Assembly (NCBI RefSeq): GCF_018327685.1
Contig: NZ_BNEL01000001.1
Span: forward strand, 310,001 to 374,000
DNA length: 64,000 nucleotides
Direction: 5' to 3'
Source of the DNA: Streptomyces sp. TS71-3
GTDB lineage: Bacteria > Actinomycetota > Actinomycetes > Streptomycetales > Streptomycetaceae
Shown: positions 1 to 9,016 of the stretch, in pieces
Layout: the number at the start of each line of letters is the position of its first letter
Numbering within the stretch: position 1 is the stretch's first letter
The notes under the pieces: model-generated
Databases searched by the model: none
What the model saw: only the letters and a program-made list of their open reading frames with translations
What the model was told of the DNA's origin: nothing
Position numbers and translations under genes: made by a program

Positions 1-226
1 GACGCTGTCCTGGCTCATCTCCAACCTCGGCTCGCGCGAGCCGGCCTCCCTCAAGGTGTGCACGCTGCTGCGCAAGCCGGAGGCGGCCAAGGTCGCGATC
101 GACGTGGAGTGGGTCGGCTTCGACATCCCCAACGAGTTCGTCGTGGGCTACGGCCTGGACTACGCCGAGAAGTACCGGAACCTCTCCTTCGTCGGCACCC
201 TGGCCCCGCACGTGTACGGCGGCTGA
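1..226 (+). CDS. hpt: Hypoxanthine phosphoribosyltransferase, C-terminal 74 codons (5' end outside window)
   Basis: Purine salvage enzyme that joins hypoxanthine or guanine to PRPP in the cytoplasm. Only the 3' end is present; the reading phase starts at base 2 and stops at TGA 224-226. The fragment carries the typical C-terminal features of the family: [13 protein letters not shown], then a V(E)[29 protein letters not shown] stretch in which the FDIP..FVVGYG segment contacts the purine base, and a C-terminal LAPHVYGG. The position directly upstream of ftsH is the usual one in Streptomyces, where tilS and hpt precede ftsH. Nothing odd is visible in the part present. Confidence 0.93.
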   Translation, partial: TLSWLISNLGSREPASLKVCTLLRKPEAAKVAIDVEWVGFDIPNEFVVGYGLDYAEKYRNLSFVGTLAPHVYGG

Positions 227-447
227 CCCGGTCCGAGGGCCCTCGCGGACGCCGGTGCCCGGCGGCTGTGACGTAGCCCGGACACAGGACGGGAACCCTC
301 GTGGCGTTTGAGCCGTTGGAGCATGCGAAGACGGGAACGCCGGTCATACCCGGGAGCTACGGGTGACAATGCTGGGGTACCGTCCGAAGAACAGTTTTTA
401 TCAAACTCACTATGGCAGGAGGGACGGGGCGGCACCGCTCCGTATGG

Positions 448-2487
448 ATGGACGTGAAGCGATACTTCCGTGGGCCGGTCATGTGGATCGTGCTGGCCGT
501 CCTTGCCGTGGTCGTGTTGATGCAGGTCGTCGGTTCGTCCGGTGGCTACAAGACAGTGGACACCGGTCAGGTCGTACAGGCGATCGACAGGAACCAGGTA
601 CAGCAGGCCAAACTCACCACTGGCGACGAGCAGACCATCAAGGCCCAGCTCAAGAACGGCCAGAAGGTAGAGGGCAGCAACAAGATCCAGTCGAGCTACA
701 TCGGCGACCAGGGCAACGACCTGGCCAAGTCCCTGCAGGCCAAGTTCGAGGGCAAGCAGATTCCGGACGGCTATACGGTCTCGCCCTCGAAGCAGAACCC
801 GTTCGTCGGGATCCTGCTCTCGCTGCTGCCGTTCGTGCTGATCGTCGTGGTCTTCCTGTTCCTGATGAACCAGATGCAGGGCGGCGGCTCCCGAGTGATG
901 AACTTCGGGAAGTCCAAGGCCAAGCTGATCACCAAGGACACCCCGAAGACGACCTTCAATGACGTGGCCGGCTGCGACGAGGCCGTCGAGGAGCTCCAGG
1001 AGATCAAGGAGTTCCTCCAGGAGCCCGCCAAGTTCCAGGCCGTCGGCGCCAAGATCCCCAAGGGCGTGCTGCTCTACGGCTCGCCCGGTACCGGCAAGAC
1101 GCTCCTGGCGCGTGCCGTCGCGGGCGAGGCCGGCGTGCCGTTCTACTCGATCTCGGGTTCCGACTTCGTCGAGATGTTCGTGGGTGTCGGTGCCTCCCGG
1201 GTGCGTGACCTCTTCGAGCAGGCCAAGGCGAACGCCCCGGCCATCGTCTTCGTCGACGAGATCGACGCCGTCGGCCGGCACCGCGGCGCGGGCCTCGGCG
1301 GCGGCCACGACGAGCGCGAGCAGACGCTGAACCAACTCCTCGTCGAGATGGACGGCTTCGACGTCAAGGGCGGCGTGATCCTGATCGCGGCAACCAACCG
1401 GCCGGACATCCTGGACCCGGCGCTGCTGCGCCCGGGCCGGTTCGACCGTCAGATCGCCGTCGACCGCCCCGACATGCAGGGCCGTCTGGAGATCCTCAAG
1501 GTCCACCAGAAGGGCAAGCCGGTCGCGCCGGACGTGGACCTCTCGGCCGTCGCCCGCCGCACCCCCGGCTTCACCGGCGCCGACCTGAGCAACGTCCTCA
1601 ACGAGGCCGCGCTGCTCACCGCCCGCAGCAACCGCAAGCTGATCGACAACCAGATGCTGGACGAGGCGATCGACCGCGTCGTGGCGGGCCCGCAGAAGCG
1701 GACCAGGATCATGTCCGACAAGGAGAAGAAGATCACCGCGTACCACGAGGGCGGGCACGCCCTGGTCGCGGCGGCCTCACCCAACTCCGACCCGGTACAC
1801 AAGATCACGATCCTGTCCCGCGGCAGAGCCCTGGGGTACACGATGGTCCTCCCCGACGAGGACAAGTACTCCACGACTCGGAACGAGATGCTCGACCAGC
1901 TCGCCTACATGCTGGGGGGCCGGGCCGCGGAGGAGCTCGTCTTCCACGACCCGACCACCGGTGCGGCGAACGACATCGAGAAGGCCACCGCAACGGCCCG
2001 CTCGATGGTCACGCAGTACGGCATGACGGAGCGGCTGGGCGCGATCAAGTTCGGCACCGACCAGGCCGAGCCGTTCCTCGGGCGTGAGATGTCTCACCAG
2101 CGCGACTACTCGGAAGAGGTCGCCGCGCTGGTCGACGAAGAGGTCAAGAAGCTCATCGAGAACGCGCACAACGAAGCCTGGGAGATCCTCGTCGAGAACC
2201 GCGACGTCCTGGACAACCTGGTCCTCGCGCTTCTGGAGAAGGAGACCCTCGGCAAGGAGCAGATCGCCGAGATCTTCGCCCCGATCGTGAAGCGTCCGGC
2301 CCGCCCTGCGTGGACCGGTTCCTCACGGCGCACCCCCTCGACCCGTCCGCCGGTGCTCTCCCCCAAGGAGCTCTCGCTGACGAACGGGGCGAACGGCACC
2401 GCGACCGCGATCACGACCGGCGCCGGCCCGGAGTCGGGCACGGCCACGCCGACCGAGGTGACCCCGGAGGATCGCCCGGAGAGCTGA
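448..2487 (+). CDS. ftsH: ATP-dependent zinc metalloprotease FtsH
   Basis: Membrane-anchored AAA+ protease that extracts and degrades membrane and regulatory proteins. About 679 residues if translation starts at [11 protein letters not shown] (448). An in-frame ATG at 412 would add 12 residues, but it has no Shine-Dalgarno sequence, and the Streptomyces orthologues I remember start at MDVKRYF; neither start has an ideal RBS. Two membrane segments (about residues 11-30 and 117-140 of the short form) flank an extracytoplasmic domain. Walker A is GSPGTGKT (211-218; family norm GPPGTGKT), Walker B is IVFVDEID, the second region of homology has RPGRFDR, and the zinc motif is HEGGH (433-437). A perfect inverted-repeat terminator follows at 2525-2566, so ftsH is probably transcribed apart from folE. 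Confidence 0.96.
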   Translation: MDVKRYFRGPVMWIVLAVLAVVVLMQVVGSSGGYKTVDTGQVVQAIDRNQVQQAKLTTGDEQTIKAQLKNGQKVEGSNKIQSSYIGDQGNDLAKSLQAKFEGKQIPDGYTVSPSKQNPFVGILLSLLPFVLIVVVFLFLMNQMQGGGSRVMNFGKSKAKLITKDTPKTTFNDVAGCDEAVEELQEIKEFLQEPAKFQAVGAKIPKGVLLYGSPGTGKTLLARAVAGEAGVPFYSISGSDFVEMFVGVGASRVRDLFEQAKANAPAIVFVDEIDAVGRHRGAGLGGGHDEREQTLNQLLVEMDGFDVKGGVILIAATNRPDILDPALLRPGRFDRQIAVDRPDMQGRLEILKVHQKGKPVAPDVDLSAVARRTPGFTGADLSNVLNEAALLTARSNRKLIDNQMLDEAIDRVVAGPQKRTRIMSDKEKKITAYHEGGHALVAAASPNSDPVHKITILSRGRALGYTMVLPDEDKYSTTRNEMLDQLAYMLGGRAAEELVFHDPTTGAANDIEKATATARSMVTQYGMTERLGAIKFGTDQAEPFLGREMSHQRDYSEEVAALVDEEVKKLIENAHNEAWEILVENRDVLDNLVLALLEKETLGKEQIAEIFAPIVKRPARPAWTGSSRRTPSTRPPVLSPKELSLTNGANGTATAITTGAGPESGTATPTEVTPEDRPES

Positions 2488-2524
2488 CCCCGCGGGGGCT
2501 CGGCCCCCGCAGGCGCCCGGAATG

Positions 2525-2566
2525 AACGCCGCGCCCACCAGGTTCTAGCCTGGTGGGCGCGGCGTT
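2525..2566 (+). terminator. Strong hairpin terminator after ftsH
   Basis: Perfect 18-bp inverted repeat (arms 2525-2542 and 2549-2566, starting AACGCCGCGCCC) with a 6-nt loop TTCTAG. It sits 37 bases after the ftsH stop. There is no U-tract, as is usual in Streptomyces. It is symmetric and could work in both directions. Confidence 0.85.
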
Positions 2567-2709
2567 GCCATATGCCCTCATATCGTCAGGGACTGGGAGC
2601 GGGCCGGCAGGGGCCGCGCGGCCGCGGCGCACATCAGATGCCCCGGGGCAGTTCACGAATACCGCTGCGTTCCGAGGTGCGCGGCTGTATGCACGAGAAG
2701 CGAGGACAT

Positions 2710-3315
2710 ATGACCGACCCCGTGACGCTGGACAGCGAGGGCTCGATAGGCGAGTTCGACGAGAAGCGGGCGCAGAACGCCGTCCGGGAGCTGCTGATCG
2801 CGGTCGGTGAGGACCCGGACCGCGAGGGACTGCGCGAGACGCCGGCCCGGGTGGCGCGGGCGTACAAGGAGATATTCGCGGGCCTGTGGCAGCAGCCCGA
2901 GGACGTGCTCACGACGACGTTCGACCTCGGCCACGACGAGATGGTGCTGGTGAAGGACATCGAGGTGGTGAGCACCTGCGAACACCACCTGGTGCCGTTC
3001 GTGGGCTCCGCGCACGTCGGCTACATCCCGTCCGCCGATGGCAAGATCACCGGACTGTCGAAGCTGGCCCGGCTGGTCGACGTGTACGCGCGCCGGCCCC
3101 AGGTGCAGGAGCGGATGACGACGCAGATCGCCGAGTCCGTGATGAAGATTCTGGAGCCGCGCGGGGTGATCGTGGTCGTCGAGTGCGAGCACATGTGCAT
3201 GACGATGCGGGGGGTGCGGAAGCCGGGGGCGAAGACGATCACTTCCGCGGTGCGGGGGCAGTTGCGGGACCCTGCCACCCGCAATGAGGCGATGAGCCTG
3301 ATCATGGCCCAGTGA
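2710..3315 (+). CDS. folE: GTP cyclohydrolase I
   Basis: Converts GTP to 7,8-dihydroneopterin triphosphate, the first step of folate synthesis; cytoplasmic homodecamer. 201 residues, the normal length for the family. The start ATG at 2710 is fixed by GCGAGGA about 5 bases upstream; longer in-frame forms would read through the terminator and untranslated sequence. Zinc and catalytic motifs are present: [20 protein letters not shown] (Cys and His ligands) and the later [16 protein letters not shown]. It lies downstream of ftsH and converges on the folP-folB-folK operon, so the window holds most folate genes but in two transcription units. Confidence 0.97.
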   Translation: MTDPVTLDSEGSIGEFDEKRAQNAVRELLIAVGEDPDREGLRETPARVARAYKEIFAGLWQQPEDVLTTTFDLGHDEMVLVKDIEVVSTCEHHLVPFVGSAHVGYIPSADGKITGLSKLARLVDVYARRPQVQERMTTQIAESVMKILEPRGVIVVVECEHMCMTMRGVRKPGAKTITSAVRGQLRDPATRNEAMSLIMAQ

Positions 3316-3358
3316 GCCGGGGGTTCGCTGTTGTCCGGGGTATCCCCGGTGCCCTAAA

Positions 3359-3515
3359 GGGGCGCGGGGAACTGCGCGACCAGCCACGACGACAGCGTCA
3401 GGTCGTCACCGTCCCGAAGGGGCTGGTTCTGTCGCTTCCGGACCACCGTCCCCCACTGCCTGAAGGGCGTGGGAGGTACCCCCAGGATGGCTGATCGCGC
3501 AGTTCCCCGCGCCCC
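3359..3515. repeat. Inverted pair of the GGGCGCGGGGAACTGCGCGA intergenic repeat (317-bp gene-free stretch 3316-3632)
   Basis: Plus-strand core at 3359-3379 and minus-strand core at 3495-3515, about 115 bases apart, so the whole unit can fold back on itself. Between them lies a second module (about 3440-3483) related to GGGGGTACCTCCCACGC...CAGTGGGGGA, in reverse orientation, and a CTTCCGGACCACC segment; both recur at 7.1 kb. No gene is visible. The unit lies between the convergent 3' ends of folE and the DUF3180 gene. Confidence 0.85.
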
Positions 3516-3632
3516 TTAGGGGTACCGGGATAGACCGGGACAGGAGGCGCGCCAGGGGGGACCCCGGATCGGCGGCTAACCCAGGCCGCATGTACCGGGG
3601 CGCACCGGGGGCACCCCGGACAGAAGGTGGGG

Positions 3633-4118
3633 CTACTTGCGGGCTGCGCCCGCTTCGTCCTCGTCGTCGTCCTCCGGCAGCTTGCACACCCGCTCAAGGA
3701 AGAACGCCGCCGCTATCACCCCGACACCGGCCACGACCGCGAGCCCGGCATAGATGGCCTGATCCCGCCGGGCGGGAATGTCGAGGGACTCCAGCAGGTA
3801 GACGCCCGTACCGCCGTACATACCGGAGACCAGAGCCGCCACCAGCGCGCTGGCCTGCCCGAACACCACCGCACGGGCCGCCATCATGGGATCGACCCCC
3901 TTCGCACCGGCCTGCCGCTCACGCTGGGCCCGCAGCCGGGCCCGCAGCGACAGGGCGGTGGCGAGCAGGATCACGGCGATGACCGCCAGCACGATCGGCG
4001 CGGCCAGCGGCACGCTCGGTAGCGTGCCGAACGTGTCCCAGAGCCGGGCGCCCGCCCAGGAGAGCACTCCGGCGACTACGAAAACCCCGGCCAGCACCCT
4101 GATGCGTAGCTGCTTCAC
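3633..4118 (-). CDS. DUF3180 membrane protein at the end of the folate operon
   Basis: 161-residue integral membrane protein of unknown function, of the DUF3180 type found in actinobacteria directly after folK. About four hydrophobic helices are visible: VLAGVFVVAGVLSWAG, PIVLAVIAVILLATALSL, a middle one around ASALVAALVSGMYGG, and AIYAGLAVVAGVGVIAAAFF. The tail is acidic (PEDDDEDEAGAARK). I chose GTG 4118 because AAGGGG lies 5 bases upstream; an ATG nine codons earlier has no RBS. A 155-base gap separates it from folK, so it may be co-transcribed without coupling. No catalytic motif is seen, so a role in folate metabolism rests only on position. Confidence 0.85.
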   Translation of the reverse strand: MKQLRIRVLAGVFVVAGVLSWAGARLWDTFGTLPSVPLAAPIVLAVIAVILLATALSLRARLRAQRERQAGAKGVDPMMAARAVVFGQASALVAALVSGMYGGTGVYLLESLDIPARRDQAIYAGLAVVAGVGVIAAAFFLERVCKLPEDDDEDEAGAARK

Positions 4119-4273
4119 ATCGCCCCTTCGCCGACGGTCCCGCACACCCGCTCCGGCCGGAGCGTGCGGTGGGTGCGGGCACCCTGCGTTGGTCCGCGGG
4201 GTCCTCGGTCCGGCCGGGGGCCGTCAGGCGTGGCCGGGCCCGCCCCGCAGAGCTTTCCGGTAGACCATAACGA

Positions 4274-4888
4274 CTACTCCGGTAGCCGGAGTTCCAGGTC
4301 GACGCGCGGCGCCACGCCGTCGCGCCCGACGTCCTCCAGCAGGTGGACGACCGGCCCCCGGCCGGGCAGCTGCGCGTCCGGCTCGACGTCGTACCAGGGC
4401 ACCAGCACGAAGGCCCGTTCGTGGGCGCGGGGGTGGGGGAGGGTGAGCGCCGGGTCGTCGGAGACCACCTCGGCGTAGGCGACGATGTCCACGTCGAGGG
4501 TGCGCGGCCCCCACTGCTCCTCGCGCACTCGGTGGAACGCCTCCTCCACGGCCTGCGCGCGCTCCAGGAGCGAGCTCGGCGGCAGCGTCGTCCTCACGAG
4601 CAGGACGGCGTTGAAGTACGTCGGCTGGCTGCCCGGCTCGACGCCCCACGGCTCCGTCTCGTACACCGGGGACACCGCCTTGACGCGCAGGCCGGGGGTG
4701 TCCTCCAGGGCGTCGACGGCTCCCTGGAGGGTCTCCAGCCGGTTGCCGAGGTTGCTGCCCAGCGAGATCACCGCACGCTTGGGGTTGCTCAGGGTCGTAT
4801 CGGCCGCGTCCACCTGCCGGACCACGGAGGCGGGCACCGGCTGCACGGTCGGGTCGCCCTGGCCCTCGTCGGCGAAGTAAGCGCTCAT
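4274..4888 (-). CDS. folK: 2-amino-4-hydroxy-6-hydroxymethyldihydropteridine diphosphokinase
   Basis: Transfers pyrophosphate from ATP to 6-hydroxymethyl-7,8-dihydropterin, giving the substrate of FolP. 204 residues. The core from residue about 38 has the family start AVISLGSNLGNR, then YETEPWGV, and the Mg/ATP motif GPRTLDVDIV with PHPRAHERAFVL. The first 37 residues (MSAYFADEGQGDPTVQPVP...) are an extra low-complexity leader typical of Streptomyces FolK. The start ATG at 4888 overlaps the folB stop by 4 bases (ATGA), indicating translational coupling. Function follows from family and operon. Confidence 0.96.
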   Translation of the reverse strand: MSAYFADEGQGDPTVQPVPASVVRQVDAADTTLSNPKRAVISLGSNLGNRLETLQGAVDALEDTPGLRVKAVSPVYETEPWGVEPGSQPTYFNAVLLVRTTLPPSSLLERAQAVEEAFHRVREEQWGPRTLDVDIVAYAEVVSDDPALTLPHPRAHERAFVLVPWYDVEPDAQLPGRGPVVHLLEDVGRDGVAPRVDLELRLPE

Positions 4889-5244
4889 GCTCGGCTCCGG
4901 GTGATGGTGACGGTCACGTCGTCGAAGGGGACCGTGATCGGCGCGTCCGGCTTGTGGACGCGTACCTCGACCTCCAGCACCCCCTCGTACTTCAGGCACG
5001 CCTGGGCGATGCGCTCCGCCAGCGTCTCGATCAGGGACACCGGCTCGCCGGCGACGATGCCGACGGCCTCCTCCGCGACCGCGCCGTAGTCCACGGTCTT
5101 CGTGAGGTCGTCGTCGGCCGCGGCGGCGCGGGTGTCCAGGCCCAGGACGAGGTCCACGGCGAAGGGCTGGCCCTCCTCCCGCTCCCGGGCGAAGACCCCG
5201 TGGTGTCCGCGGGCTCTGAGGCCGTGCAGCGCGACACGATCCAC
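4885..5244 (-). CDS. folB: Dihydroneopterin aldolase
   Basis: Cleaves 7,8-dihydroneopterin to 6-hydroxymethyl-7,8-dihydropterin and glycolaldehyde. 119 residues with the family pattern RVALHGLRARGHHGVFAREREEGQPF, a conserved TVDYG, and ETLAERIAQACL then VHKPDAPI. Start choice: AGGAG ends 8 bases before GTG 5244 (protein MDRVALHG). A GTG three codons earlier (5253) directly abuts the same AGGAG and is too close. Its stop overlaps the folK start (ATGA). A 280-base gap with no recognisable gene separates it from the upstream NTF2-like gene. Confidence 0.95.
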   Translation of the reverse strand: MDRVALHGLRARGHHGVFAREREEGQPFAVDLVLGLDTRAAAADDDLTKTVDYGAVAEEAVGIVAGEPVSLIETLAERIAQACLKYEGVLEVEVRVHKPDAPITVPFDDVTVTITRSRA

Positions 5245-5524
5245 GCGAATCACTCCTGCCGTCGTCGGTCATGGCGGGTGTGCCAGGTGCGGCCGGACGC
5301 CGGCCCCGGAGGGAATCTACCTGTGGGCACCGACGGCGCCGGGGGCCGGGACCGTGACCGGGCGTAACACCGATCAGGTCGCGACGGCTCCCGGCCACCG
5401 CTGCGATACCCCCGCGCCGGCGCCCCGGCGAACGCGCTCCTGCGCTGTCCGGGGCGGCGCGGCCGAGGCTGCTCCAGGCCGACGACCAGGCTGGACCCGG
5501 CGCCGTACTGGGGCGCATACCCAC

Positions 5525-5992
5525 TCAGGCGGCGGTGTCGTCACCCTCGTCCTCGTCGGATTCGGCCAGAACCGGCGAGCCGTGGTGCGACCAGAGCTTC
5601 CAGCCACCGGGTGTGCGCAGGAACACATTCGTGGCGACCACGAGCTGTCCGACGAGCGGTCCCGGCTCGTCGCTGTCGTCGGGGGCGGGGCCTCCGCTGA
5701 GGATGTTCTCCGTGCACGTCACGACGGCCGTGCCGCCGGTGACGGAGACCTTGACGTCGGTCAGGAAGAACTGGATGTAGTCGGTGTTCGCCATGATCAA
5801 CGCGTACGACCGCAGGACCTCGCCGCGGCCGGTGAGGACCGGCCAGCCCGGGTGCACGCAGGAGACCTCGGGCTCGCCGTCGCTCAGCCACAGGTCGGCC
5901 AGCTCTTCGAAGTCGCCGCGCTCCAGCGCCTCGTAGAAGGCGGTGTTCACGCCTTCCACCTGCTCGAAGTCGGTCCGCGCGGGGCCGGTCAC
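5525..5992 (-). CDS. NTF2/SnoaL-like protein embedded in the folate operon
   Basis: 155 residues with the cone-shaped NTF2-like fold signature: FEQVEGVNTAFYEALERGDFEELADLW, then VSCVHPGWPVLTGRGEVLRSYALI, and a C-terminal GGWKLWSHHGSPV. Members of this superfamily are small ligand-binding proteins or isomerase-like enzymes; the substrate here is unknown. Its GTG start at 5992 overlaps the folP stop by 4 bases (GTGA), so it is translated with folP. The C-terminus is acidic (ESDEDEGDDTAA). I cannot assign a reaction. The tight coupling suggests a job linked to folate or pterins, but that is inference. Confidence 0.88.
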   Translation of the reverse strand: MTGPARTDFEQVEGVNTAFYEALERGDFEELADLWLSDGEPEVSCVHPGWPVLTGRGEVLRSYALIMANTDYIQFFLTDVKVSVTGGTAVVTCTENILSGGPAPDDSDEPGPLVGQLVVATNVFLRTPGGWKLWSHHGSPVLAESDEDEGDDTAA

Positions 5993-6885
5993 GAGGTTCC
6001 TTCCCCGGCGCCGGGGCCCTGCGCGGTCGCGGCCTGCGCCACGGCCTGGGCGACCCGGACGGCGTCCGCGGTGGCGCGCACCTCGTGGACGCGGACCGCC
6101 CAGGCGCCCTGGTGCGCGGCGATGGCCGAGACGGCGGCGGTGGCGGCGTCGCGCTCGCGCGCGGGTGGCGGCGCGGCGCCCGGGCCCGCCAGGACCCGGC
6201 CGAGGAACCGCTTGCGGGAGGCCGCCACCAGCACCGGCCGGTCCAGCTCCGCCAGCCGGTCGAGGTGGGCGAGGAGCGCGAGGTCGTGCTCGGCGTCCTT
6301 GGAGAAGCCGAGGCCGGGGTCGACGATGATCCGGTCGGCACGCACGCCGCCGTCGACCATGGCGTCGATGCGGGCCCGCAGCTCGGTGACGACCTCGGAG
6401 ACCACGTCGGCGTAGACCCCGCGGACGTTGGGGCCCTCAAGGAAGCCGCGCCAGTGCATCACCACGAACGGGACGGACGCCTCGGCCACCACGGAGATCA
6501 TCGCGGGGTCGGCGAGGCCGCCGCTGACGTCGTTGACCAGCAGGGCGCCCGCGGACAGGGCCCGCTCGGCGACGGAGGCGCGCATGGTGTCCACGGAGAC
6601 GGTGACCCCCTCCGAGACGAGGCCGCGCACCACCGGGATCACCCGGCGCAGCTCCTCCGCCTCGTCCACCCGGGCGGCACCCGGACGGGTGGACTCACCC
6701 CCCACGTCGACCAGGTCCGCGCCCTGGCCGACCAGGTCGAGGCCGTGCTTGACCGCGGTCGTGGTGTCGAAGAAGCGGCCGCCGTCGGAGAAGGAGTCGG
6801 GTGTCACATTGACGACCCCCATCACCGCGCAGCGGTCCCACTCGGGAAGACCCGCGACTCGGCCTCGGCCACGCAACGTACGCAT
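5989..6885 (-). CDS. folP: Dihydropteroate synthase
   Basis: Condenses 6-hydroxymethyl-7,8-dihydropterin pyrophosphate with p-aminobenzoate; sulfonamide target. 298 residues. TIM-barrel landmarks are visible: MGVVNVTPDSFSDGGRF near residue 22, DVGGESTRPGA near 62, VNDVSGG, a pterin-binding DPGLGFSK near 190, and a C-terminal RVHEVRATADAV. First gene of the minus-strand folate operon (folP, NTF2-like, folB, folK, DUF3180). It overlaps the next gene by 4 bases. ATG 6885 is the only sensible start; TPDSFSDGG stands at the usual distance from it. Confidence 0.97.
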   Translation of the reverse strand: MRTLRGRGRVAGLPEWDRCAVMGVVNVTPDSFSDGGRFFDTTTAVKHGLDLVGQGADLVDVGGESTRPGAARVDEAEELRRVIPVVRGLVSEGVTVSVDTMRASVAERALSAGALLVNDVSGGLADPAMISVVAEASVPFVVMHWRGFLEGPNVRGVYADVVSEVVTELRARIDAMVDGGVRADRIIVDPGLGFSKDAEHDLALLAHLDRLAELDRPVLVAASRKRFLGRVLAGPGAAPPPARERDAATAAVSAIAAHQGAWAVRVHEVRATADAVRVAQAVAQAATAQGPGAGEGTS

Positions 6886-7060
6886 GCCTCCAGCCTAGGC
6901 CCGCCGTCCGACACCGGGCGGCGGGCGGCTCGCCCCGATTGCGTCCCGGCACGGAATGTGCGGGGTGACACGGGTACCCCCGGGGCGGGGCGTGTGTTCG
7001 GAGTGACCCCGGCCCCCCCGGCGCGGAGCATCTGTTCGGGGCGACCCCGGTGCCCCGACA

Positions 7061-7262
7061 GGGGCGCGGGGAACTGCGCGAGCAACCATCCTGGGGGTAC
7101 CTCCCACGCCCTTCAGGCAGTGGGGGACGGTGGTCGGGAAGCGACAGAACCAGCCCCTTCGGGCCGTTGACGACCCGACGGTGTCGTCGTGGCTTGTCGC
7201 GCGGTTCCCCGCGCCCCTCAGGACGGGGCTGCGCCCCGATAGGGGCGCGGGCAACGGCGCGA
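7061..7262. repeat. Three copies of the GGGCGCGGGGAACTGCGCGA repeat plus accessory modules (616-bp gene-free stretch 6886-7501)
   Basis: Cores at 7061-7081 (+), 7197-7217 (-) and a degenerate copy at 7242-7262 (+). The second and third form a hairpin around a 24-nt spacer. Between the first two lies TCCTGGGGGTACCTCCC (about 7089-7130) and a GGTCGGGAAGCGACAGAACCAG segment, which recurs at about 7280. The remainder of the gap holds no gene I can support. The unit separates divergent genes (folP and the 7502 gene), so here the repeat is upstream of promoters rather than at 3' ends. Confidence 0.85.
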
Positions 7263-7501
7263 GCAGCCACCACCTGCCGGTGGTCGGGAAACGACAGAAC
7301 CAGCCTCTTGGGAGGGTGGCGACGTGACGGTGTCGTCGTGGCGCAGGCTCGGGCAACTCTGTGGTGTTCAGCGGCGTTTGTCCGGCTGTTCTAGTGGCAG
7401 GTGTCTCTTTTTTGATACCTGGCGCCGTTCTTCGCCGTCTGGTAGAGGGAATTTGCTCTGCGGCTCACCAAGAAAGCCCCTCGCGCGGTAAGTTTCTGGC
7501 C

Positions 7502-8866
7502 ATGCCACGTGGACGTCACCGCCATTCCCCGCCTCTGCACAAGCTGCTGCCCTCCTCGGCGATCGCCGGCGTCTCCGTAGCGTGCGCTGCCGGCACCTGG
7601 TTCTCCGTGGAGCCGGTGGTGCTGCGTGGCCTCGCGGTGGGTGCCGCGGTGGCCGCGGTGGTGGGCTCGGTCGTGATGCGCAGCTGGGACCGGCTGGCGG
7701 GTAGACAGGTCGCGGACCTGGTCCGTGCGCGCGAGAGCGATGGCTGGGCGCACGAGGAGCGGGTCGCCGAGCTGGAGGCGGACCTCGACGAGTCGCGCGA
7801 GCTCCGGCACAAGCTGGAGCAGAAGCTCCGCGCGAAGCGCACGGAGCTGGCCGGCCTGCGCAACGAGCACGCGGCACTGCTGCGCCGGTACGCCACGGCG
7901 GAGACCGAGCGCGCGAGCGCCCTCGAAGGGCGCCGCCTGCTGGCCATCGAGGCGAGCCCCGCGGGCCCCTCCGAGGGGGCGGGGCACGCGGGTCACGGTT
8001 CCGCGGCCCGCCCGGAGGCACGGCCCGAACCCGCCCCGGAGCCGGCTCGCGAGCTCACCCCCGAGCAGCGGCTGCCGGCCCTGCGGCGCAGCGCGGAGGC
8101 GGCGCGTGCGCGCAGCACCACGCCCCCCGTCTCGCTCTTCCTCCGGGCCAACGCCGCGCTGGAGTTGCTGGCACGCGGGGCCGGGCAGAGCGCCCCGCCG
8201 CAGCCGGAGCGGCGCGGCCCCGGGGCTCCCGCCCCGCGGACCCCTGAGAGCACCGGGCCGCGAAAGCCCCCCGTCCAGCGGAAGCCCGCCCCGGCCGCCG
8301 AGAGCGGGCGCCCCGCGGGCAGCGGCTCCCGCCCCGCCGAGAACGGCCCCCGTGTCCCGGCGCAGGCGCAGCGGCAGCCGCGCACGTCCTCGTCCGCCGC
8401 CGCGGCACGGCAGTCGGCCGGGCAGCGGACGCCGGGGCAGCCGGAGGCCGGAAGGTCCTCGCGGCGGCCCGAGTCCGGGCAGCCGGGATCCTCGGCGGGC
8501 GACGGTGGCGACACCCACGAGCGCCCGGCCGGCGACCCGCAACCCGAGACCCGCTACACGAAGGCACCGGCCGCGGCCGCCGTAGTGGTGCCCCCGGCGC
8601 CGGCGCGGCCCGCCCTGGGCGGCGGTTTCGACTTCTTCGGCAACAAGGTCGCGGGCGACTCGGCACCCTCCGCCGAGTCCGCCCACAACACCGGTCTCGC
8701 CGACGCGGTCGGCCAGACGGAGACGGCCCTGCACAAGGACGAGGCGGAAGCCGCCTTCAAGCCGGCCTCCGAGGCCGAGCGCGGTGTCGGCCAGGTCATC
8801 GACCTCACCGCGCACGACGAGACGGAGCAACTCGACGTCACGGGGCTGCGGGACGCGGTCTCCTAG
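7502..8866 (+). CDS. Membrane-anchored coiled-coil protein with Pro/Ala-rich tail, function unknown
   Basis: 454 residues. A basic N-terminus (MPRGRHRHSPPLHKLLPSS) precedes two hydrophobic segments (about 18-36 and 44-62), then a highly charged heptad-like coiled coil (about 75-145, ADLDESRELRHKLEQKL and following). A long Pro/Ala/Arg-rich low-complexity region runs to about 380, followed by a more ordered C-terminus (GGGFDFFGNKV... VIDLTAHDETEQLDVTGLRDAVS). ATG 7502 starts the conserved-looking part; upstream in-frame sequence lies in the repeat region. I recall uncharacterised Streptomyces homologues at this locus. A role at the membrane or in cell organisation is a guess from the coiled coil. 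Confidence 0.8.
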   Translation: MPRGRHRHSPPLHKLLPSSAIAGVSVACAAGTWFSVEPVVLRGLAVGAAVAAVVGSVVMRSWDRLAGRQVADLVRARESDGWAHEERVAELEADLDESRELRHKLEQKLRAKRTELAGLRNEHAALLRRYATAETERASALEGRRLLAIEASPAGPSEGAGHAGHGSAARPEARPEPAPEPARELTPEQRLPALRRSAEAARARSTTPPVSLFLRANAALELLARGAGQSAPPQPERRGPGAPAPRTPESTGPRKPPVQRKPAPAAESGRPAGSGSRPAENGPRVPAQAQRQPRTSSSAAAARQSAGQRTPGQPEAGRSSRRPESGQPGSSAGDGGDTHERPAGDPQPETRYTKAPAAAAVVVPPAPARPALGGGFDFFGNKVAGDSAPSAESAHNTGLADAVGQTETALHKDEAEAAFKPASEAERGVGQVIDLTAHDETEQLDVTGLRDAVS

Positions 8867-9016
8867 CGAGTCCTGCCAGCGCGTTCTCCCAGGAAGTCCT
8901 CCGAGAGAGTCCTCCGAGGGTGTCCTCCGAGGGGGCGGCGTCCCGGGGGGCGCGGCCCGTGCGTTCCCGCGCGCGTGCCTCCGCTCGGGTGCCCCTACGC
9001 GTACGCGCGCGTGCCC

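Noticed and set aside
160..1758. Long minus-strand open frame opposite ftsH, and similar very long antisense frames opposite nadB-nadC (19449-22568) and clpC (27660-30050)
   Set aside because: GC-rich codon bias on the real gene leaves the complementary frame open. The antisense proteins are low-complexity (Leu/Gly/Arg/Val/Asp) with no domains, and the sense genes are certain.
3398..3697. Short proteins containing GRGELR / LVLSLPDH strings in several gaps
   Set aside because: They recur because they are translations of the intergenic repeat modules, not genes.
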